A stretch of 64,000 bases of DNA from Candidatus Tectimicrobiota bacterium (GTDB taxonomy: Bacteria > Tectomicrobia > Entotheonellia > Entotheonellales > Entotheonellaceae): assembly GCA_026005175.1 (NCBI GenBank), contig BPKO01000014.1, forward strand, positions 5,768 to 69,767, read 5' to 3'. The notes under the pieces were generated by a model. The model was not told where the DNA came from. It saw only the letters and a list, made by a program, of their open reading frames with translations, and ran no database searches. The translations under genes and the position numbers were made by a program. Below, piece by piece: positions 53,137 through 61,175 of the stretch; position 1 is the first letter of the stretch, and every line of letters begins with the position of its first letter.

Positions 53137-54258
53137 TTACGGCGCGTAAATCTGCGTCTGGGGCTTGAAGGCCAGCCAGGCAAAGGCAAAGTGGTCGCCG
53201 TGCAGCACCGGCGGCAGCTGCCGCCCGGCCAGGGGGCCGGCAAGGGCCTTGCCCATGACGTTCCAGGTGCTCCCCGTCTCGCGGTCAACGAAGTGAGGGC
53301 CCTGCGCGGCCAGCGTCAGGGAACGGCCGTCGATCTCGGGCACAAAGACGCCGGTGGCTCCCACGTCGCGCGAAGCGGCAATCTCGCTCCGGTCAAGGGC
53401 GGAGGCTGTCCCCGGGCTGTAGAGCACGACGAGGCGCTGCCCGCCCACCGTGTCGTAGACCACGCGCTGCTCGGCCAGGAGGCGATAGGGATAGGCCTTG
53501 TCCACGCCGCCCAGGGAGACGGCGACCACGCGCTCCATAGGGGGCAGGCGCCCGTCGAGGGGGCCGCGGAAGAGAAACGGCGTGCTGTCGATGTCGTCGT
53601 AGCCGTAGTACGGGTTGCGGCCGTAGTCGCGGTGAAAGCCGGTGTCGCGGGAGAGCACTTTCCCCTGGGGGTAGGTTTCTTTGAAGGCGGCGTAAGAGAC
53701 GATGCTCGCCGGCAGCATGGCCAGCCGCTTGCCGGCCAGGGTGCCCACGATGGCCTCGCCGGTGAGCTGCTGCCACCAGGACTCGGTCTGGCGGTCCCAC
53801 ATGATGAGGTCGCTGTGGCGCAGGCGGCCGGTGGTGCCAAAGTCGAGCACCATGCCTTCGAGCCGCCGGTCAAAGGCAATGGCGCTGTTGCACAGCGGGC
53901 AGAACGTTACAGCCACCGGGTCGCCGCCAATCTGGTCGTTGACGATCTCGTGCCAGATGAGGATCTGCAGCGGGTAGGCTTTGGCCTCGCCACGGTGCGC
54001 GACCGCCACCACCGGCTCGCGGTCGCGCAGCCAGCCGTTGGCGGCTGCCGGGGTCACGAAGACCGGCTTGTCAATAGGCGGGATGCCGTCGCGCGGCGGG
54101 CCGCCGGAGATGATTTCTTCCAGGGGAACGGTGTGGCGGCTAAAATCGGTGCGCCAGGGGGCATCGGAAATGTCAAACGGCGGGCGTGCCGCAGCCGCCC
54201 ATAGGGGGGCGGCCAGGAGCAGCCCGAGCAAGGGACTCATCGACACGGCCCAGGACAT
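53137..54258 (-). CDS. DUF3179 domain-containing secreted protein
   Basis: 373-aa protein with a signal peptide (MSWAVSMSPLLGLLLAAPLWAAA) and one DUF3179 domain. Conserved blocks are KPVFVTPAAANGWLRDREPV, LIWHEIVNDQIGG, VTFCPLCNSAIAFDR with a CxxC pair and GTTGRLRHSDLIMWDRQTES; the last two are family hallmarks. Function is unknown, but the CxxC and export suggest an envelope redox or metal protein. The ATG at 54258 follows AGAAGGAG. It is divergent from the acyl-CoA dehydrogenase gene (89 nt). Confidence 0.9.
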   Translation of the reverse strand: MSWAVSMSPLLGLLLAAPLWAAAARPPFDISDAPWRTDFSRHTVPLEEIISGGPPRDGIPPIDKPVFVTPAAANGWLRDREPVVAVAHRGEAKAYPLQILIWHEIVNDQIGGDPVAVTFCPLCNSAIAFDRRLEGMVLDFGTTGRLRHSDLIMWDRQTESWWQQLTGEAIVGTLAGKRLAMLPASIVSYAAFKETYPQGKVLSRDTGFHRDYGRNPYYGYDDIDSTPFLFRGPLDGRLPPMERVVAVSLGGVDKAYPYRLLAEQRVVYDTVGGQRLVVLYSPGTASALDRSEIAASRDVGATGVFVPEIDGRSLTLAAQGPHFVDRETGSTWNVMGKALAGPLAGRQLPPVLHGDHFAFAWLAFKPQTQIYAP

Positions 54259-54347
54259 GGCCTTTCTCCTTCTGGCAAGGCACGGGGAGTTTACCAGGAA
54301 AAACGCCGCCGCCGGCGCGTTTCTTCCACAGGCAGGAGGGCAAGAGG

Positions 54348-56000
54348 ATGATCGAGCTGGCATCGGCCCTGCACGCCACGCGCGTGCTGGCAGAGGCTCT
54401 GGAGCGGGGCTGCGAGCGCACCACCGCCCACTTGCGCCGTCTCACCGAAGGCGGCAGCGGCATCGACGCGTACCAGGTGCCGTGCGAGCGGCTGGCGTAC
54501 CGGGCCACAGAATTGCAGGCCATCCGCGCCCTGCTGGCCTATGCCACGGCGCTGCGCGACCACGGCCAGGAGGCACAGCCCACGGCCTTGATGGCTCTGG
54601 CCTACGCGGCCGGCGTCTACCAGAAGTGGCTGGGCGAGGTGGGCGTCAGCCCCGACGAGGACGGCCTGTCCGAGGCGTTCGTGCAGGAGGTGGTAGAAGC
54701 GCCGGCCGTGCGGCAGGCGCTGCGCCTGGGCGGCAGCGAGGCGCTGCTGCGCCACCTGGGCCGGGAGGTGATGGCCACCGGTGGCGTCAACACCTGCTGG
54801 CTGGGCGACGAGCTGGCCGAGCTGACCCGCCAGTCGGTGCGCGACTTTGCCCAGCGCGAGGTAGAGCCCCTGGCCGAGGCAATCCACCGCCAAGACGCCC
54901 TGGTGCCCGATGCGCTCATTGCCAAGATGGGAGAGCTGGGCTATTTCGCCATGTCGATCCCCGAAGCGTACGGCGGCACGGGAATGGGCCTCCTGGTGAT
55001 GATCCTCACCACCGAGGAGCTGTCGCGGGCCTCCCTGGGGGCGGCGGGCAGCCTGATCACCCGTCCGGAGATCGTCGCCCGCGCCTTGCTTGACGGCGGC
55101 ACCGAGGCGCAGAAGCGGCGCTGGCTGCCGCGCATCGCCTCGGGCGAGCTCATGGTGGCCGTGTCGGTCACCGAGCCCGACGTGGGTTCGGACGTGGCGG
55201 CGCTTACCTGCCGGGCGCAGGCCGGAGAACTGGAGGGCCAGCCGGGCTACTTCATCAGCGGCACCAAGGCCTGGTGTACCTTTGCCGGCCGCGCCGAGCT
55301 CATCGGCCTGCTGGCGCGCACCGATCCCGACGTGCGCAAGGGAGCCCGCGGCCTGTCGCTTTTCATCGTCGAAAAGGAGCGCTGCTACGGGAAAGAATTC
55401 TGCCTCACCCAGCCCCATGGCGGCACCCTGCGGGGAACCGCCATTGCCACCCTGGGCTATCGCGGCATGCACTCCTTTACCCTCTACTACGACAACTACT
55501 TCGTGCCCGCGGCCAACCTGGTGGGCGAGGCACAGGGGTACAACCGCGGCTTTTACCTCCAGATGCGCGGCTTTGCCAGCGGGCGGCTGCAAACGGGCGG
55601 GCGCGCCGTGGGCCTGGCGCAGGCGGCGCTGGAAAAGACCACGGCGTACGTCAAGGGCCGCGTGCAGTTTGGCCGCCCGGTGAGCGATTACGGGCTTACC
55701 CAGTACAAGCTGGGGTGCATGGCCACCCAGCTGGCCGCGGCACGGCAGCTCACCTACCGCGCGGCGCGCGCCATGGAGCGCGACCCGGGCATGGGACTGG
55801 AAGCCGCCATGGCCAAGCTGCTGGCCTGCGACGTGGCGGTGGGGCTCACCCAGGAAGGCCAGCTGCTCCACGGCGGCTGGGGCTATGCCGAGGAGACGCC
55901 CATCGCGCGCTACGTGGTCGATGCCTTGGTCCTGCCCATCTTTGAGGGCGTCAAGCCCATCCTCGAGCTCAAAGTGATCGCCCGCCAGCTGCTACGCTAA
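54348..56000 (+). CDS. acyl-CoA dehydrogenase with N-terminal extension (methylsuccinyl-CoA dehydrogenase-like)
   Basis: 550-aa FAD enzyme. The standard ACAD core (about residues 160-550) has AYGGTGMGLLVMILTTEEL, VSVTEPDVGSDVAAL, the FISGTKAWCTFA strand, GRVQFGRPVSDYGLTQ and a C-terminal QLLHGGWGYAEETPIAR. The additional ~150-residue helical N-terminus, where ordinary ACADs have little, is typical of (2S)-methylsuccinyl-CoA dehydrogenase of the ethylmalonyl-CoA pathway. No other pathway genes are adjacent, so this subgroup is inferred. The ATG at 54348 follows GGAGGG. Confidence 0.88.
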   Translation: MIELASALHATRVLAEALERGCERTTAHLRRLTEGGSGIDAYQVPCERLAYRATELQAIRALLAYATALRDHGQEAQPTALMALAYAAGVYQKWLGEVGVSPDEDGLSEAFVQEVVEAPAVRQALRLGGSEALLRHLGREVMATGGVNTCWLGDELAELTRQSVRDFAQREVEPLAEAIHRQDALVPDALIAKMGELGYFAMSIPEAYGGTGMGLLVMILTTEELSRASLGAAGSLITRPEIVARALLDGGTEAQKRRWLPRIASGELMVAVSVTEPDVGSDVAALTCRAQAGELEGQPGYFISGTKAWCTFAGRAELIGLLARTDPDVRKGARGLSLFIVEKERCYGKEFCLTQPHGGTLRGTAIATLGYRGMHSFTLYYDNYFVPAANLVGEAQGYNRGFYLQMRGFASGRLQTGGRAVGLAQAALEKTTAYVKGRVQFGRPVSDYGLTQYKLGCMATQLAAARQLTYRAARAMERDPGMGLEAAMAKLLACDVAVGLTQEGQLLHGGWGYAEETPIARYVVDALVLPIFEGVKPILELKVIARQLLR

Positions 56001-56008
56001 AGGCCGCC

Positions 56009-57076
56009 TCAGGCCAGGGGCTGGTGCCCGCCGGGATGTGCTTCTTCCCGGTAGAGCCCCAGGCTGCGGATGAGCGGCGCATCGGTGAAAGAAATGAGCG
56101 CCGCTGCCTCGTGCGGCGAGGCGTTGGCGTGCTCGTGGTAGGCCCAGGAAGGAATGACGAAGACGTCGCCCGCTTCCCAGTCGTAGCGCCGGCCGTCGAT
56201 AACCGAGTAGCCGCGGCCCTGCACCACCAGGTAGACGCTGCTGCTGGCGTGGCGGTGGGCCTGAGTTTGCACGCCCGGCCGCAGCAGCTGCGCCGTGCAG
56301 CCCATGGTGGGCAGCACCGGGCCGCCGGTGTGGGGGTTGGTGTATTCGAGCAGCAGGTCGTCGTAAGGGGAGGCGGCTTCCGCAGGCAGGGCGGCCAGGG
56401 CGGCGGCGGTGCGCTGCCACTTGTAGCTGAGCAGGGGCGAGGCCGGCCCGGTGTCCGGGGCGGGCGGGCGCAGCCCGGGCTGCTGGTAGAGCCGCAGCGA
56501 CAGGTCGTCGGGCAGGCGGGCCTGCTGCTGCGCCTGCGTGGGGTGCTCGGTGAACACCACGTTCAGGGTTTGGATCAGCGGCAAGTCGAGGCCGTCGAGC
56601 CAGATGACCGGCTCGTTGCCGGGGTTGCCGTGATCGTGCCAGGACCAAGCCGGGGTGAGGATGAGGTCGCCGGGTTCCATGAAGCAGCGCTGGCCGTCCA
56701 CGGTGGTATAGGCGCCCTTGCCTTCAACGATAATGCGCAGCGCGGCCGGTGAGTGGCGGTGGACGCGCGCCACTTCGCCAGGCAAAAGGAGCTGCATACC
56801 GGCAAAGAGGGTAGGGGTGATGGCGATTTGCCCCTCCAGGCCCGGATTGAGCAGCATGAGCACGCGGCGCTCGGCCTCGCGCGTGCTGACGAGCTCGCCG
56901 GCCCGCAGCAGCTGGGGGCGTAGCTCGGCATAGCGCCAAAGGTGCGGGCGGGCTTTGCCCTGCGGCGCCGGGGTCAGCAGCCGGTGGTACTCGGTCCACA
57001 GCGGCGCCAGGCTGAGCGGCTGCAAGGCCTGCACAAAGGCCTCGTACGCCATGCGGTGAGAAGCCGGTGGGTGCAT
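56009..57076 (-). CDS. gentisate 1,2-dioxygenase-like bicupin
   Basis: 355-aa bicupin. The N-terminal cupin carries VARVHRHSPAALRIIVEGKG (metal His pair) with MEPGDLILTPAWSWHDHGN, and the C-terminal cupin has TQAHRHASSSVYLVVQGRG and WEAGDVFVIPSWAYHEH. Architecture and spacing match gentisate 1,2-dioxygenase, which cleaves gentisate to maleylpyruvate with Fe(II). 1-hydroxy-2-naphthoate or salicylate dioxygenases are alternatives. The start at 57076 has AGGAGG upstream. It is convergent with the dehydrogenase gene (8 nt); the DinB-like protein at 43767 could be a maleylpyruvate isomerase partner but is distant. Confidence 0.87.
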   Translation of the reverse strand: MHPPASHRMAYEAFVQALQPLSLAPLWTEYHRLLTPAPQGKARPHLWRYAELRPQLLRAGELVSTREAERRVLMLLNPGLEGQIAITPTLFAGMQLLLPGEVARVHRHSPAALRIIVEGKGAYTTVDGQRCFMEPGDLILTPAWSWHDHGNPGNEPVIWLDGLDLPLIQTLNVVFTEHPTQAQQQARLPDDLSLRLYQQPGLRPPAPDTGPASPLLSYKWQRTAAALAALPAEAASPYDDLLLEYTNPHTGGPVLPTMGCTAQLLRPGVQTQAHRHASSSVYLVVQGRGYSVIDGRRYDWEAGDVFVIPSWAYHEHANASPHEAAALISFTDAPLIRSLGLYREEAHPGGHQPLA

Positions 57077-57294
57077 GGGATGTCCTCCTGAAGCGCAGTC
57101 TACGTGTTGCATCATACACCTCCCGGCCTGCGGTCTCCAGGGACGACCCGAAGGCCATGCCCGGGCCTTTCTCGGCTTGCCTCTCGCTTCCCCAGCAGCG
57201 CTGCCAGTTGACTAAAGTTTTTTGGCCAACGCGTCGATAACGGGCTGCAGGGGCGGGTGGGCCAGGACTGGCCGTTGGCAGAGAGAGGGCAGCC

Positions 57295-57816
57295 ATGTCG
57301 GAGTATCTCAAGATCCCCAAAAGAGAAAAAGTTGTCACCCTGTGGGTGCACCCAGAAGGGCGGGTGATCGGCTCGCTGTTTCTCAACCTGGTGAGCCGCA
57401 GCGGCGGCGCCGAGGATCCCAGCGAGATTCTCAACGAGCCGACGCCGTTTGTGGTGCTCAAACGCCACGGGCCAGAGGAGATCCGCTTTTACAACAAGGC
57501 GGCCATCGTGCGTGTCGAGTACGCCGAAGACGGAGACGAAGCGCTGCCAGACATCCCGGCTGTTCCCTGTTGCCTGTCCCTAACGGACGGCTCGCGCATC
57601 GAAGGCCTCCTTCGCCAGCCCATGCCGCCAGGCTACACGCGCCTCTACGACTACCTCAACTGCAACGACGGCCCCTTTCTCAAGGTGTACGTGGGTGAGG
57701 GCCAGGTGTGCCTGGTCAACCGCGCCTATATCGTGTGCGCCACCTCCCGGGAAGCGCGGTGGCCGCAGGCTGCGGTCCAGAGCCAGGCCTACGAAAGCTC
57801 CCGGGTCGGCCCATGA
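57295..57816 (+). CDS. hypothetical protein with internal duplication
   Basis: 173-aa beta-rich protein, no signal or membrane segment. Two similar halves are visible: VTLWVHPEGRVIGSLFLNLV with EIRFYNKAAIVRVEY, and CLSLTDGSRIEGLLRQPMPP with QVCLVNRAYIVCATS, each a presumed small barrel separated by an acidic linker (AEDGDEALP). GAGAGGG is weakly placed upstream. It lies just before the GAF/HD-GYP gene on the same strand (95 nt), hinting at a shared regulatory role, but the family is not recognised. Confidence 0.65.
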   Translation: MSEYLKIPKREKVVTLWVHPEGRVIGSLFLNLVSRSGGAEDPSEILNEPTPFVVLKRHGPEEIRFYNKAAIVRVEYAEDGDEALPDIPAVPCCLSLTDGSRIEGLLRQPMPPGYTRLYDYLNCNDGPFLKVYVGEGQVCLVNRAYIVCATSREARWPQAAVQSQAYESSRVGP

Positions 57817-57911
57817 ACCGCTTTGCCCGCCGCGCTCTTTCGCGCCAGGCTGCTCTCCCGGCCGCCCTGCGGCCTGACCGCGACCCGCGTGCAGCGTGAA
57901 GACGCATAACC

Positions 57912-59531
57912 ATGGCGCACGTCCGCTACCGCGCGTTTCCTGGTGATCCCGAAGCGGCGCCTGCCCCTGCGCCGCGTCCGGCGCAAGCCGAAGCCCTGCG
58001 CCTGCTCACCGACATCGGCGTGGCGCTGTCGGCAGAGCGCGACCTCGACCGCCTCCTGGCGCGCATCCTCACCACCGCCCGCTACCTGGTGGCCGCCGAT
58101 GCCGGCTCGCTGTACGTGCTCGAGCACGACGCGCAGGGCAGGCCGTACCTGCGCTTTGCCCTGGCGCAAAATGACAGCATCAAGGCCGCGTGGGAAAGTT
58201 TTACTTTGCCCCTGAGCCCCTCCAGCCTGGCCGGCGCCGTGGCCCTGCGCCGGGAAGTGGTGGCCATCGACGACGTCTACGCCCTGCTGCCGCAGAGCCC
58301 CTACCGCCACGACCGCAGCTTCGATTGCCGTACCGGCTACCGCACGCGCAGCCTGGTGGGCATTCCCCTGGTGACGCATGCCGGCGAGACGCTGGGCGTG
58401 CTGCAGCTCATCAACCGCAAGCCGGTGCCCGGCGTGCCCCTGACCGACCCGACCACGGCCAGCGAGGTCATCCCTTTTAGCGACGCCGACCTCGAGCTGC
58501 TCTGCGCCCTGGCCTCGCAGGCGGCGGTGAGCCTGGAAAACAGCCGCCTCTACAAGGATATCGAGCGGCTCTTCGACAGCTTCGTGCAGGCCTCGGTAAA
58601 GGCCATCGAGCGCCGCGACCCCACCACCTACGGCCACAGCTTCCGCGTGGCCGACGGCGCCCTCGCCCTGGCGCGGCGCGTCGAGCGCCTCAGTCGCGGC
58701 CGCTGGGCGGGCACGCGCTTTAGCGAAGCAGCCCTGCGCCAGCTGCGCTACGCCGCCCTGCTGCACGACTTTGGCAAAGTGGGGGTGCGCGAGCAGGTGC
58801 TCACCAAGCCGCGCCGCCTCTACGACAGCCAGCTGGAGGTGCTGCACTACCGCTTCCGCCTGGCCCGCGCCGCCCACCGCGCCCGGCAGCTGGAAGCCTG
58901 GCTCGCCGAGGCCCCTGGCCGACGCCGAGGGCTTCCGCCGGCGCTGGCCGGCCTTGCAGCAGCAGCTAGAAGCCGAAACGCGCCGCTTCGCTGCCCTCTG
59001 GGAGGCGGTGCAGCGCGCCAACCGCGAGGGCTGGGCGGCAACCCCAGAGGTGGCAGCCCCTGCTGAGCTCTGCGCGCAGACGCTCACCGACCTCGACGGC
59101 TGGCAGCAGCCACTGCTTACCGCCGCCGAAGCGCAGGCCCTTGCCATTGGCTATGGCACCCTGCTGCCTGAAGAGCGCGCCGAGATCGAGCGCCACGTCA
59201 CCTACACGTACGAGTTTCTGCGCACCATTCCCTGGACGCGCGAGCTGGCGCAGGTGCCCGACTTTGCTTACGGGCACCACGAAAAGCTCGACGGCAGCGG
59301 CTACCCGCGCGGCCTGACGGCGGCGCAGATCCCGCTGGAAGTGCGCATGATCACCATCGCCGACATCTTCGACGCCCTGGTGGCCCGCGACCGGCCCTAC
59401 AAGAAGGCCCTCTCCCTGGAGCGCGCCTTGGGCATCCTCGAGGAAGAGGCGCGCCAGGGCAAGCTCGACGCCGAGCTCGTCGAGCTCTGGATTGCCGGGC
59501 GGGGCCCTGGGAAGACATCGGTACCCACTGA
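57912..59531 (+). CDS. GAF / HD-GYP signalling protein (frameshifted)
   Basis: Predicted cyclic-di-GMP phosphodiesterase. An N-terminal GAF domain (LTDIGVALSAERDLDRLLAR to SLENSRLYKDIERL, about residues 33-217) is followed by an HD-GYP domain with LLHDFGKVGV, HHEKLDGSGYPRGL and RMITIADIFDALVARDRPYK. A frame break at CCCC 58912-58915 (remove one C: AEAP to AEALADAEGF) interrupts it. Between HD and GYP motifs lie about 100 extra helical residues. The exact C-terminus is uncertain: the corrected frame stays open to 59745, overlapping the next gene, but two further homopolymer corrections near 59502-59507 would end it at 59531. Confidence 0.85.
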
Positions 59532-59603
59532 CGTCTCTCTTGCCCTTTGGGGACTCCGGGCCGGATGCGGTAGAGTTCCACAGAGGAGCAAGGGAGAAGG
59601 GCC

Positions 59604-59981
59604 ATGGAGGCAGAAGCCAAGGCGTTGGTGTTGTGGGACGGCCAGTGCGGGTTTTGCCGCTGCTGTATGGCGTGGGTCGCGCGCCATGACCGCGAAGGGC
59701 GGCTGCGCGCCGTGCCGTTTCAGGAGGCGCCGTGGCCGCCTATGACCCCCGAGCTCTACGCCCGCTGCCAGCAGGCCCTGCACGTCTTGGACGCAGAGGG
59801 GCGCCTGTGGCGGGGTGGCGAAGCCTGCCTTTTCATTCTTGAGGCCCTGGGCTATCGCCGCCTGGCGGCCTGCCTGTGGCGGTGGCCGCTGCGCTGGCTG
59901 GTGGCTGCCGGCTATGCCGTGGTGGCACGCCACCGCCGTTTCTTTTCGCGCCTCCTTCGCTGCGCTCAGGCCCCTGCCTGA
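59604..59981 (+). CDS. DCC-family thiol-disulfide oxidoreductase (DUF393)
   Basis: 125-aa protein of the DUF393/DCC family. The DCC motif is DGQCGFC (residues 12-18), a CxxC redox site at the start of a thioredoxin-like fold, then LHVLDAEGRLWRGGEACL. The C-terminal basic Arg-rich segment (RHRRFFSRLLR) is a typical short tail. Thiol-disulfide exchange is inferred from the motif. It overlaps the end of the convergent universal stress gene by 16 nt. The start at 59604 has GGGAGAAGG upstream. Confidence 0.9.
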   Translation: MEAEAKALVLWDGQCGFCRCCMAWVARHDREGRLRAVPFQEAPWPPMTPELYARCQQALHVLDAEGRLWRGGEACLFILEALGYRRLAACLWRWPLRWLVAAGYAVVARHRRFFSRLLRCAQAPA

Positions 59982-60403
59982 GCCCCTGCGGCACGCAGCG
60001 GCACCACCAGCACGGGGCACGGGGCGTGGCGCACCACCCGTTCGGTGACGCTGCCGATCAGGGCGTGCTGCAGGCCGGTGCGGCCGTGCGTGGCCATCAC
60101 GATCAGATCGGCCGGCAGCGCGCGGGCGGTATCGACAATTTGCTGCCAGGGCACGCCGTGCACGAGGCGCGAGTGGGCCTCGATTCCGGCTTGCCGCACG
60201 CGCTGCAAGGCCGTCGCCAGGCCTTGCCGGGCGACCGCCTCCACCGCGCTCAGGTAGCCCGCCACGTCCACTTCTCCCGGCGCCGGCAGGTGGATGACGT
60301 GCAGGAGGGTCAGCCGTGCCTGCAGCGGCTCGGCCAGCTCGAGGGCGCAAGTCAGGGCCCGCTGCGCATGGTCGCTGAAGTCAAGCGGCACCAAGATCAT
60401 CAT
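59966..60403 (-). CDS. universal stress protein (UspA family)
   Basis: 145-aa UspA domain protein. It starts MMILVPLDFSDHAQRAL and has the ATP-binding G-2x-G-9x-G-type motif ATHGRTGLQHALIGSVTERV, with CPVLVVPL at the end. Such proteins bind ATP and support stress survival. The ATG at 60403 follows GGAAGGACATT. Its upstream region contains the 60420-60475 inverted repeat, which separates it from the AhpD-like gene on the same strand and may block read-through or alter expression. Confidence 0.92.
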   Translation of the reverse strand: MMILVPLDFSDHAQRALTCALELAEPLQARLTLLHVIHLPAPGEVDVAGYLSAVEAVARQGLATALQRVRQAGIEAHSRLVHGVPWQQIVDTARALPADLIVMATHGRTGLQHALIGSVTERVVRHAPCPVLVVPLRAAGAQAGA

Positions 60404-60419
60404 AAGTAATGTCCTTCCC

Positions 60420-60475
60420 AAAATGGGGACAGGCTACTTTTTGCTTCCGAGAAAAAGCAGCCTGTCCCCATTTTT
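60420..60475. repeat. imperfect inverted repeat, possible RAYT/MITE-like insertion
   Basis: Arms aaaatggggacaggct (60420-60435) and agcctgtccccattttt (60459-60475) are complementary, and the inner part (acttttt/gaaaaag) continues the pairing, giving about 26-nt arms round a 4-nt loop. AT-rich, it stands out in GC-rich DNA. It also supplies the last codons and stop of the AhpD-like gene. Similar GGGGACAGGC inverted repeats occur in many genomes near RAYT transposases, but none is in this window. Confidence 0.75.
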
Positions 60476-61080
60476 GACTTCGGGTTCGAGGTCGAGTTCG
60501 AGGAAGTCGTTGTGCCAGTTAAATGCCACGCACTGCACGATGCGCCACAGCAGCTCTTCGATTTGCCGCGGCGTGAAGTGCGCCTGCAGCTTGGCAAACA
60601 GCCGGTGCTTGAGGCGGTAGACGTGGCCGGGCGGCACCTGGTGCTGGGGCGCGTAAATGCCGGCCCACACCACGAAGTAAGCAAAGTCGATGACCAGGCT
60701 TTCGGCCCACGCTAAAGAACGGGCGGGGCGGAAAGTCGTGGGTCTCGGGCAGGGGCTCGAGGCGCAAGCCACGCAGGGGCCGCCAGCTGCTCGTCCGTGC
60801 AGCCGGCCGCAGCGGCCAACGGCGTGTGGTGGGAGACACAGTAAGCGCAGGAAGTGAGCGTCGACACCGTGACCACGGCAAGCTCGAAGTAGCGCGGCGG
60901 CACGGGGCTCTGCGCTTTGAGCTCGAGCAGCTCCCCCCAGATGTAGCGAAAAATGGTGGGCGAGTGGGCCATGGTGCCCCACAGGTTGCGAAATGCCGGC
61001 GCTTCGGCTTCACAGCGGTCCCACAGGGCCTGCAGCTCGGGCGGCAGCTGCTCGCGGCGAACCGGCGGTAACAAAGGCAT
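60434..61080 (-). CDS. AhpD/carboxymuconolactone-decarboxylase-like peroxidase (two frameshifts)
   Basis: AhpD-like protein of about 215 aa. LPPELQALWDRCEAEAPAFR is the helical start, and SCAYCVSHHTPLAAAAG holds the redox CxxC and the catalytic His. The frame breaks at GGGG 60776-60779 and AAA 60714-60716 on the plus strand; deleting one base at each gives DEQLAALRGLRLEPLPETHDF then RPFLAWAESLVIDFAYFVVW, continuous to FNWHNDFLELDLEPEV. The final codons and stop lie inside the 60420-60475 inverted repeat, so the native C-terminus may have been replaced. The ATG at 61080 follows AAGGAG. Likely a peroxidase-related thiol enzyme. Confidence 0.82.
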
Positions 61081-61175
61081 ACGCTTTCTCCTTCTTGCCA
61101 AAGGTGCGCTGGCACCGTAGCATACAGAAGACGGATCTGTCCAGGGAAAGGGGCTTGCCGGCAGAGGAGAGGGCG

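Noticed and set aside
54291-55871. Minus-strand frame of 526 codons opposite the acyl-CoA dehydrogenase
   Set aside because: Shadow of a strong ACAD; composition is His/Gly/Gln-rich typical of antisense reading.
57813-57899. A 28-codon ORF after the duplicated protein
   Set aside because: Too short, no convincing ribosome-binding site or domain, and it overlaps the end of the preceding gene.
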